This document shows positions 1 to 5,472 of a stretch of 8,370 bases of DNA, one piece after another. The notes below the pieces were generated by a model. It saw only the letters and a program-made list of their open reading frames with translations, had not been told where the DNA came from and ran no database searches. Source of the stretch: Actinomycetota bacterium (lineage in GTDB: Bacteria; Actinomycetota; Acidimicrobiia; Acidimicrobiales; Microtrichaceae); contig SXMI01000058.1 of NCBI GenBank assembly GCA_005777415.1, positions 1 through 8,370 on the forward strand, read 5' to 3'. The translations under genes were made by a program, and so were the position numbers. Numbering within the stretch: position 1 is the first letter of the stretch; every line of letters starts with the position of its first letter.

Positions 1-129
1 CGGGCTCGCATCCGGCATGGACTGGACGACCTGGTCCTCGGGGCCGAGCGGCCCGGCGAGCGCCTCGGTACGGTCCCGGACCGTCCGGAATGCGGCGATC
101 GGGTCGCCGATCGACCACGGTCTCCTCAC
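1..129 (-). CDS. egtB: Ergothioneine biosynthesis protein EgtB, N-terminal fragment
   Basis: Only the first 43 codons are present; the gene continues past the left edge. The translation starts MRRPWSIGDPIAAF and ends with PEDQVVQSMPDASP. That last block is the hallmark of the TIGR03440-type EgtB N-terminus, where it normally runs on into a W-H-L-A-H-T metal-binding motif of the DinB-like domain, here just off the edge. EgtB is a cytoplasmic non-haem iron sulfoxide synthase that joins the sulfur of cysteine or gamma-glutamylcysteine to trimethylhistidine (hercynine) during ergothioneine synthesis. The start is taken as GTG at 127-129, the only start codon just upstream of the conserved region; no ribosome-binding site is visible. 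A weak CAGACT hexamer ends 6 nt before it, so a leaderless message is possible. It is divergent from the MFS gene, 36 bases away. The identification rests on one short conserved block, so the family is likely but the subtype is not proven. Confidence 0.72.
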   Translation of the reverse strand, partial: MRRPWSIGDPIAAFRTVRDRTEALAGPLGPEDQVVQSMPDASP

Positions 130-165
130 CCGGGCAGTCTGCCAGAGCGCTGCTGCGACGGCGCG

Positions 166-1398
166 ATGATGTGTCCGGTGACCACGCCGGACGCGACCGA
201 CGACCCGCCGCCGGCACCGACCGTCGGTGATGGCGGCCGCGCGCCCGTCGGCGACCCCGCCGAGGCGCCCGTCGTCCCGGTGCTGCTGGGTGCGGCGGTC
301 ATCAGCTGCGGTGTGGGCCTCATCTTCCCGCTGCTCGCCGAGTTCCAGGACACCTTCGGGTTCTCCACCGCCGGCCTCGGGCTGATCTCGGCGGCGACCT
401 TCGTGGCCTCGCTCGTCGCCGGTCTGCTGCTCGCCGGCCTGGCGGATCGTGGCCACGCCCGGGCCCTGCTCGTCGTCGGCCTGGTCGGCACCGCCGGTTC
501 GCTCGTGTGGTTCTCCCTCGGGACCGAGCTCTGGCAGTTCGTCGCCGCCCGCGGACTCGAGGGGCTGGCCGCCGGCGTCTTCATCCCGGCGGCGCGCAAG
601 GTCGTGACCGCCGGGGACCCCCTCGGAGCGGGCCGACGGCTCGGGCTGCTCACCAGCGCCGAGCTGGCGGGGTTCATGCTCGGCCCGGTGGCCGGTGCGG
701 CCCTGTCGGGCCTGGGGCTGCAGGTGCCGTTCGTGGCGGTGGGTGCCGTGGCGATCGCCCTGGCCGTCGTGCTCGGCACCGTGCGGCTGCCCGAGCTGGC
801 GACGGCGACCGAGCGACGGTCGGCGCTCGAGTCCTTCCAGCTCCTGCGCCGGCGTCGCGTGGCCGGGGCCGCCCTGTTGTCGCTGGCGCTGTTCCTCCCG
901 GTCGGGATCTACGACGCCATGTGGTCGAGGTACCTGACGGATCGGGGTGCGTCGACGTTCCTGATCGGCCTCGGGCTGTCCCTCTACGCGGTCCCGGTGA
1001 TCGTCTTCGCCCCGTGGGGCGGCCGACTCGCCGACCGGTACGGCGCCGTCAGGGTGGCCACGTTCGCACTGTGTGCCGTCGTGCCGCTCACCATGGGCTA
1101 CGGGCTCCTGACGGTCCCGGTGCTCATCACGGCGCTCGCCGTCGTCGAGGGCGTCCCGCAGGCCATCGCCAACCCGGCGGTGCAGGCGGCGATGCTCGAC
1201 GCCTGCGAGGCCGACGAGGTGGCTGCCGGTCAGGGTCTGGCCTACTCGGTCAACCAGATCGGCGCCGGGGGCGCGGCCCTGCTGGGACCGTTGGTCTACT
1301 CGGCGACGGGGGCCGAGGTGCTCTTCGTCGGGGTGGGAGTGCTCATGACCCTGGTGTTCGCGGCAGGTGCGTGGCTGAGCCGACGTGTCGTACCCTGA
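166..1398 (+). CDS. MFS transporter, efflux type
   Basis: A 410-residue major facilitator superfamily protein of the inner membrane, the usual length for a 12-helix member. Residues 1-35 are a polar Pro/Asp/Ala-rich cytoplasmic tail; hydrophobic segments begin near residue 36 (VVPVLLGAAVISCGVGLIFP) and repeat to the C-terminus. MFS motif A appears in both halves: GLADRGHARALL at 91-102 and GGRLADRYGAVR at 285-296, which shows the two-fold 6+6 repeat. A GFMLGPVAGAAL stretch near 169-180 resembles the motif C region of proton-driven exporters, so drug or metabolite efflux is the best guess; the substrate cannot be told. The start is the first of two adjacent ATG codons (166, 169); GTG 178 would shorten the odd tail by four residues, and no clear ribosome-binding site separates them. 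The stop lies 4 nt before the ATG of the phosphatase gene, implying one operon. It is divergent from egtB. Confidence 0.85.
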   Translation: MMCPVTTPDATDDPPPAPTVGDGGRAPVGDPAEAPVVPVLLGAAVISCGVGLIFPLLAEFQDTFGFSTAGLGLISAATFVASLVAGLLLAGLADRGHARALLVVGLVGTAGSLVWFSLGTELWQFVAARGLEGLAAGVFIPAARKVVTAGDPLGAGRRLGLLTSAELAGFMLGPVAGAALSGLGLQVPFVAVGAVAIALAVVLGTVRLPELATATERRSALESFQLLRRRRVAGAALLSLALFLPVGIYDAMWSRYLTDRGASTFLIGLGLSLYAVPVIVFAPWGGRLADRYGAVRVATFALCAVVPLTMGYGLLTVPVLITALAVVEGVPQAIANPAVQAAMLDACEADEVAAGQGLAYSVNQIGAGGAALLGPLVYSATGAEVLFVGVGVLMTLVFAAGAWLSRRVVP

Positions 1399-1402
1399 CT
1401 CG

Positions 1403-3001
1403 ATGGGCGGTGCGGTGGACAGGCGGCGGTTCCTGCAGGCGGGCGCAGTGGGCGCGGCGGGCCTGGTCTCGGCCCGGTTCCTGGCGGCCTGTGCGCCGAT
1501 GCCCGGGTCCACGACCATCCCGTTCGTGGACCCGATCTGGGACTGCGGCGTCGCCTCGGGTCTGCACTCCGCCGATGCGGCCGTGCTCTGGACCCGTTGC
1601 GCGCCCGCTGCCACCGCGGCGGTCGATCTCACCTGGGAGGTCTCGACGACCCCGACGTTCACGTCGTTGGCCGCCGATGGCGTGGTGACCGCCGATCCCG
1701 ACCGGGACGGCTGCGCCAAGGTGCTGGCGGGCGGACTGACCCCGGGGACCACCTACTGGTACCGGTTCCGCATCGGGACCGAGTCCTCGCCGGTGGGCCG
1801 CACGCGGACTCCGGCCGCTGCCGGCACCACCCCCGACCGCGTCCGGCTCGCCGTGGCGAGCTGCCAGAACTACCAGTCGGGCTTCTACAGCGCCTGGCGG
1901 GACCTGGCGGCCACCGACCTGGACGCCGTGCTCCACGTCGGTGACTACATCTACGAGAGCGGGTCGTCGCGGACCGGCGTGAGGCCCGACCCGGTCGGTG
2001 CGGCGACCGACCTGGCCACCTACCGGGCGAAGTACCGGCTCTACCGGTCGGACCCGCAGCTGCGAGCCGCCCACGCCGCCCACGCGTTCGCCATCGTCTG
2101 GGACGACCACGAGTTGGTGAACAACTGCTCGCGGGCCACGATCCTGGAGGACCCGGCCCGGGCCGAGGCGGCCTACCGGGCCTGGTTCGAGTACCAGCCT
2201 GTGTGGCCGATCGACGGCACCCGCACCTACCGTCGGACCCGGTTCGGGGACCTCGTCGACCTGTCCCTGCTCGACACCCGCCAGTACCGGGACGCGCCTC
2301 CGGGCGAGGGCGCCGGCGTCGGCGGCTACATCGTCCCGGGCGGGATCGGCCCGGAGATCTACCGCTCCGGTCGGACGATCCTGGGCGAGGCGCAGCGCGA
2401 CTGGCTGGTGGACGGACTCGCAGCGGCCCAGGACGACGGGGTCCGCTGGAAGCTGGTCGGCAACCAGGTGATGATCGCCCCCACTCGGTTGATCGACCTG
2501 GACGAGCCGGCGCTGCGCGCGCTGCAGCCGGACCTGCCGGAGCACGCCGGCGTGTACCTCAACGAGGACGCCTGGGACGGGTTCCAGGTCGAACGGGACA
2601 CGGTGCTCGAGTCGGCCCGCACCAACGGGGTGACCAACCTCGGGTTCCTCACCGGTGACATCCACTCCTTCTGGCAGGCGGCGTTGCGCGCCGACTTCGA
2701 CGATCCGCGCAGCCCGGTGGTGGGCCAGGAGTTCGTGTGCGGGTCGGTGTCCTCCAGCGGGCCCGACCTGGCGGGCTACGAGCTGGCGCGGGCGCTCGGC
2801 GACGCCGCCAAGCAGCTCAAGCCGGGGTTCCGGTACGTGGACCTGGCCCGCCGGGGTGTCGGCGTCGTGACCTGCACCCCGGAGCGCGCCTCGGTCGAGT
2901 TCCGGGTGACCTCGGCGGCCGGACCGCTCAGCGAGGTCCGCCGCGGCAGCGTGTTCGACTGGCAGGCCGACACGTCGAACGTCGCACTGACGCCCGGCTG
3001 A
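1403..3001 (+). CDS. PhoD-family alkaline phosphatase/phosphodiesterase, Tat lipoprotein
   Basis: A secreted metallophosphoesterase, 532 aa, that would release phosphate from phosphomono- or diesters outside the membrane. Residues 6-11 (DRRRFL) form a twin-arginine motif followed by an Ala/Gly-rich hydrophobic stretch. LAAC at 27-30 is a lipobox, so the mature protein would be anchored through Cys30 after Tat export. A Fn3-like PhoD_N domain spans about 38-138. The catalytic domain shows SCQ (153-155; the Cys matches the iron-ligand Cys of Bacillus PhoD), HVGDYIYE (178-185), WDDHE (233-237) and TGDIHSFW (417-424), all in family order. The ATG at 1403 gives a compact n-region and follows the MFS stop by 4 nt; GTG 1385 would add six residues and overlap the MFS gene by 14 nt. 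No separate promoter is visible, so it is probably co-transcribed and coupled with the MFS gene. The exact substrate (teichoic acid, phospholipid or other ester) cannot be read from the sequence. Confidence 0.9.
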   Translation: MGGAVDRRRFLQAGAVGAAGLVSARFLAACAPMPGSTTIPFVDPIWDCGVASGLHSADAAVLWTRCAPAATAAVDLTWEVSTTPTFTSLAADGVVTADPDRDGCAKVLAGGLTPGTTYWYRFRIGTESSPVGRTRTPAAAGTTPDRVRLAVASCQNYQSGFYSAWRDLAATDLDAVLHVGDYIYESGSSRTGVRPDPVGAATDLATYRAKYRLYRSDPQLRAAHAAHAFAIVWDDHELVNNCSRATILEDPARAEAAYRAWFEYQPVWPIDGTRTYRRTRFGDLVDLSLLDTRQYRDAPPGEGAGVGGYIVPGGIGPEIYRSGRTILGEAQRDWLVDGLAAAQDDGVRWKLVGNQVMIAPTRLIDLDEPALRALQPDLPEHAGVYLNEDAWDGFQVERDTVLESARTNGVTNLGFLTGDIHSFWQAALRADFDDPRSPVVGQEFVCGSVSSSGPDLAGYELARALGDAAKQLKPGFRYVDLARRGVGVVTCTPERASVEFRVTSAAGPLSEVRRGSVFDWQADTSNVALTPG

Positions 3002-3042
3002 GTCCCGGGCGACGGTCGCCCGACCCGCGGCGTCTCAGCCGG
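2994..3042. terminator. Candidate bidirectional terminator between convergent operons
   Basis: The 33-base convergent gap holds nested inverted repeats. The inner hairpin is CGGGCGA (3006-3012), loop CGG, TCGCCCG (3016-3022), a perfect 7-bp stem. The outer pair is CCGGCTGAG (2994-3002) and CTCAGCCGG (3034-3042), a perfect 9-bp repeat that includes the stop codons of both the phosphatase and cstB. There is no T-tract on either side, so it is not a canonical intrinsic terminator; GC-rich actinobacterial terminators often lack one. Function is inferred from position and symmetry. Confidence 0.5.
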
Positions 3043-4432
3043 CGGATCCCTCGACGAGCAGCGGCGCCACGGCGCCGTAGCCGCCCAGGACGTCCGAGAC
3101 GTCTGCGAAGCCGTGGGCCCGCAGCAGGCTCGCCGCCAGGGACGACCGGTAGCCGCCGGCGCAGAAGACGACGACTGGAGCCTCCAGGTCGTCGCCGATC
3201 GCGCTGATCTTGTCGCGCAGCCGGGCCACCGGGACGACGTCGGCGCCGTCGACGCTGCCGAGAGCGTGCTCGCCGTGGGTGCGGACGTCGACGATCCGGA
3301 GGCCGGGCACCTCTCGGGTCCGGGCCAGGAACTCCTCGGCGGTCAGCCGCGAGGCCCGGCGGACCAGCTCCGGGCGGTCGACCAGCGCACCGTAGGGGTC
3401 GGTCAGATAGCCGGCGAGGCGGTCGAAGCCGATCCGGGCCAGCCGGACCCGGGCCTCGGCCTCGTCACCGGGTTCGGTCACCAGGACCAGCGTGTCGGTG
3501 GGCAGCGCCACCGACCCGGCGAACTCGGCGAAACGGCCGTCGAGGGCCACGTTCAGGGAACCGGCCAGGTGGCCGGCGGCGAACGTGGCTGCGTCCCGGG
3601 TGTCGACGACGACGGCGCCGTGCGCCTGCAGGTCGAGCACCTCGTCGAGGGTGAGCGGCGCGGCCGGAGCGTCCTCGTCGAAGACCAGACGGTCCGACTT
3701 GTTGAGCGTGGCGTCGTAGCTGAAGTAGCCGGGGGCGGCGGGCTGCCCCTCGGTGACGACGTCCAGGAACTCCTCGACGGTCATGTCGGCGAGGGCGTAG
3801 TTGCCCGTCCGCTGTTCGCCGATCGTGGACACGGTCTCGGTCGACAGCTGCTTGCCGCACGCGGATCCCGCTCCGTGCGCCGGGAAGACCTTGGTGGCGT
3901 CGGGGAGGGTGAGGAGCTGCTCCCGCAGCGAGGTGTAGAGCGACCGGCCGAGCTGCTCGGCGGTCACGCCCACGGAGGCGAGCAGGTCCGGTCGGCCGAC
4001 GTCGCCGATGAAGAGGGTGTCGCCGGTCAGGACGCCGTAGGGGACCTCGACGTCCGTCGCCAGGTCCCAGACGACGATGGAGATGGACTCCGGCGTGTGA
4101 CCGGGTGTGGCCCGGATCTCGAGCACGACGTCGCCGAGCTCGATCCGGTCGCCGTGCTGCAGCGCGCGGTGGGGGAACTCGGCGGCGCCGGCGGCACCGA
4201 CGCCGATCTCCGCACCCGTCGCCTCGGCGAGCTCGAGGTGGCCCGACAGGAAGTCGGCGTGGAAGTGGGTCTCGATCACCAGCTCGATGGCGAGCCCGTG
4301 CTCCTGGGCCGAGGCCAGGTAGTCCGCGACGTCGCGTCGGGGGTCGACCACGACGGCGCGGCCGGTCCGCTCGTCGCCGACAAGGTAGGAGGCCTGGGAG
4401 AGGCAGTCGAGGTAGTGCTGTTCGAAGATCAC
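3035..4432 (-). CDS. cstB: CstB-like persulfide dioxygenase-rhodanese fusion
   Basis: A cytoplasmic 465-aa enzyme with three modules. Residues 1-240 are an ETHE1-like metallo-beta-lactamase fold. THFHADF (55-61), PGHTPES (110-116) and TGDTLFIGDVGRPDL (136-150) supply the mononuclear iron ligands expected from ETHE1: His56, His112 and Asp138. Cys192 in HGAGSACGK (186-194) sits where CstB proteins carry a conserved cysteine. Residues about 255-350 are a rhodanese-like domain with no catalytic Cys (VLVTEPGDE around 316-324), the pseudo-rhodanese of CstB. Residues about 362-462 are an active rhodanese with loop CAGGYRS (424-430), Cys424 being the persulfide acceptor. S. aureus CstB has the same order and a similar length. 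Expected chemistry is oxidation of low-molecular-weight persulfide to sulfite, then transfer of sulfane sulfur to give thiosulfate. GTG 4432 is chosen because GGAG lies 5 nt upstream and the protein begins at the family N-terminus (MIFEQHYLDCLSQASYL). It is 35 nt downstream of tauE and presumably co-transcribed. Confidence 0.93.
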   Translation of the reverse strand: MIFEQHYLDCLSQASYLVGDERTGRAVVVDPRRDVADYLASAQEHGLAIELVIETHFHADFLSGHLELAEATGAEIGVGAAGAAEFPHRALQHGDRIELGDVVLEIRATPGHTPESISIVVWDLATDVEVPYGVLTGDTLFIGDVGRPDLLASVGVTAEQLGRSLYTSLREQLLTLPDATKVFPAHGAGSACGKQLSTETVSTIGEQRTGNYALADMTVEEFLDVVTEGQPAAPGYFSYDATLNKSDRLVFDEDAPAAPLTLDEVLDLQAHGAVVVDTRDAATFAAGHLAGSLNVALDGRFAEFAGSVALPTDTLVLVTEPGDEAEARVRLARIGFDRLAGYLTDPYGALVDRPELVRRASRLTAEEFLARTREVPGLRIVDVRTHGEHALGSVDGADVVPVARLRDKISAIGDDLEAPVVVFCAGGYRSSLAASLLRAHGFADVSDVLGGYGAVAPLLVEGSAG

Positions 4433-4437
4433 GGTGG

Positions 4438-4443
4438 CTCCAG
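4438..4443 (-). promoter_or_regulatory. Ribosome-binding site of cstB
   Basis: On the minus strand CTGGAG occupies 4443-4438, with its GGAG core 5 nt before GTG 4432. It fixes the start of cstB: the same frame stays open far upstream through tauE, but that extension has no family similarity. Confidence 0.65.
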
Positions 4444-4450
4444 AGGTGGT

Positions 4451-4465
4451 GGGTCGGGTCGGGTC
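4451..4465. repeat. Three tandem GGGTC pentamers in the tauE-cstB spacer
   Basis: The plus strand reads GGGTC three times in a row, read as GACCC on the transcript, just after the tauE stop codon and before the cstB ribosome-binding site. No family or function is recognised; it may be simple GC-rich slippage. Confidence 0.5.
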
Positions 4466-4467
4466 GG

Positions 4468-5406
4468 TCAGGTGGCGGCCAGGGCGACGGCGGCGTCGAT
4501 GCCGGTCCACACGGCGACAGCGAGCACGAGCAGGCCGAGCGCGGCGGTCAGGTGGCGGGTGGGGACACGGTCGGCGACGGCCCGACCGGCGAGCACGCCG
4601 AGGACGGCAGCGGCGGTGAAGGGCGCCACCACTGCCCAGTCGACGGCTCCGACACCACCCCGGAAGGCGAGCGCCACACCGGCGTTGAGGGCGATCACGA
4701 GCAGCGAGGTCCCGGTGGCGACGGTCATCGGGAACCCGAGGACGAGCACCAGGGCCGGCACGATGACGAAACCGCCACCGACACCGAACAGTCCCGTGAG
4801 GAACCCGACGCCGGTGCCGGTGGCGATCAGGAGCGCGACTCGCCGGCCGTCCCAGGCCGGTCGGGTCGTCGGTCCGGCGATGGTGACCGCGGCACCGGCT
4901 CCGGCTCCGGCTCCGTCGGGCGTACTGACGTAGCGGTGGAGGCGGGCACCGTCCCGGTAGCGGGGGAGCGTGCTCGGTCGCTCGACCGGGACCGGGTCGG
5001 GGCGAAGTCGCTCGAGGGGCAGGTCGTCGACGGGGAGGGCGTCGGGCCGACGCAGGCTCTGCAGCATCCGGGTGCCGACGAGGACCATGAGGGCGGCGAA
5101 TCCGAGGAGCAGGACGTCTCCGTCGATGCCCTCGTTGAGTCGCGTGCCCACGAAGGATCCGGCGATGCCGGCGACGGCGAAGCCCAGGCCGGCGCGCAGG
5201 TCGACCCGGCCCGCTCGGGCGTGGGTGACGACCCCGACGAGCGAGGCGATCCCGACCACGACCAGCGAGGACGCCGTCGCCTGCTCGGCGGTCAGGCCCA
5301 CCACACCCACCAGGACGGGGACGGCGAGGATGCTCCCGCCACCGCCGACCGCACCCAGCGACAGCCCGATCAGCAGGGCCAGGACGGTGGCGACGATCAG
5401 GTCCAC
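4468..5406 (-). CDS. tauE: TauE/SafE-family sulfite/organosulfur exporter
   Basis: A 312-aa inner-membrane protein of the TauE/SafE family (PF01925), which carries sulfite, sulfoacetate, thiosulfate or related anions across the membrane. The two-fold repeat is clear: GAVGGGGSILAVPVL at 18-32 and GLFGVGGGFVIVPALVLV at 205-222, each followed by a T-A/T-G-T-S-L helix (ATASSLVVV, ATGTSLLVI). Four hydrophobic segments precede and about four follow a hydrophilic Arg/Pro/Asp-rich linker at about 118-188, longer than usual. The GTG at 5404-5406 is preferred because it gives the typical short MDLIVA N-terminus and lies where transcription from the upstream -10 box should begin. A TTG at 5442 would extend the frame by 12 residues, but that TTG is the first triplet of the likely -35 box. 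It is followed by cstB after 35 nt, so the natural job is export of sulfite or thiosulfate made by CstB. Export direction is inferred from family and context. Confidence 0.9.
   Translation of the reverse strand: MDLIVATVLALLIGLSLGAVGGGGSILAVPVLVGVVGLTAEQATASSLVVVGIASLVGVVTHARAGRVDLRAGLGFAVAGIAGSFVGTRLNEGIDGDVLLLGFAALMVLVGTRMLQSLRRPDALPVDDLPLERLRPDPVPVERPSTLPRYRDGARLHRYVSTPDGAGAGAGAAVTIAGPTTRPAWDGRRVALLIATGTGVGFLTGLFGVGGGFVIVPALVLVLGFPMTVATGTSLLVIALNAGVALAFRGGVGAVDWAVVAPFTAAAVLGVLAGRAVADRVPTRHLTAALGLLVLAVAVWTGIDAAVALAAT
4897..4914. repeat. GGCTCC hexamer repeat inside tauE
   Basis: Three perfect tandem GGCTCC copies follow one imperfect copy (GGCACC, 4891-4896). They encode the Gly-Ala run GAGAGAGA in the central hydrophilic linker of TauE (residues about 165-172). 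The run is in frame and probably a flexible, slippage-prone spacer. Confidence 0.6.
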
Positions 5407-5412
5407 GGGCCC

Positions 5413-5442
5413 ATCTTCGGTCCGGGAACCTGGTGTCGTCAA
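5413..5442 (-). promoter_or_regulatory. Likely tauE-cstB promoter, leaderless
   Basis: On the minus strand TTGACG (5442-5437) matches the -35 consensus in five of six positions. After an 18-nt spacer GAAGAT (5418-5413) is a weak -10 (A at position 2, A at 5, T at 6). The -10 ends 6 nt before GTG 5406, so transcription would begin at or within a base or two of the start codon, giving a leaderless mRNA, which is common in actinobacteria. This also explains the missing ribosome-binding site. The -10 match is weak, so the call rests on the -35, the spacing and the adjoining operator. Confidence 0.5.
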
Positions 5443-5443
5443 G

Positions 5444-5457
5444 TACCCCCGGGGGTA
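5444..5457. promoter_or_regulatory. CsoR/CstR-type operator palindrome
   Basis: TACCCCCGGGGGTA is a perfect 14-bp palindrome. A C-tract and G-tract flanked by TA ends is the pattern bound by CsoR-family repressors (CsoR, CstR and relatives). It ends 1 bp upstream of the -35 box, so a bound repressor would block RNA polymerase. The downstream tauE-cstB pair points to a CstR-like persulfide sensor rather than a copper sensor. No CsoR-family gene is in the window, so the regulator must be encoded elsewhere. Confidence 0.7.
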
Positions 5458-5472
5458 TCTGGTTCCCAGCCG

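Noticed and set aside
126..779. Minus-strand open frame of 217 codons ending at the egtB start
   Set aside because: Lies opposite the MFS gene, Ser/Pro/Thr/Ala-rich, without motifs; the real minus-strand gene begins at 129 in a different frame.
1343..2665. Minus-strand open frame of 440 codons opposite the PhoD gene
   Set aside because: Antisense shadow of a gene with clear family motifs; its product is Val/Gly/Arg/Pro-rich with no recognisable domain.
3113..4933. Plus-strand open frame of 606 codons opposite cstB and tauE
   Set aside because: High-GC codon bias on the real strand suppresses stops on the opposite one; composition is low in hydrophobic order and no motif is seen.
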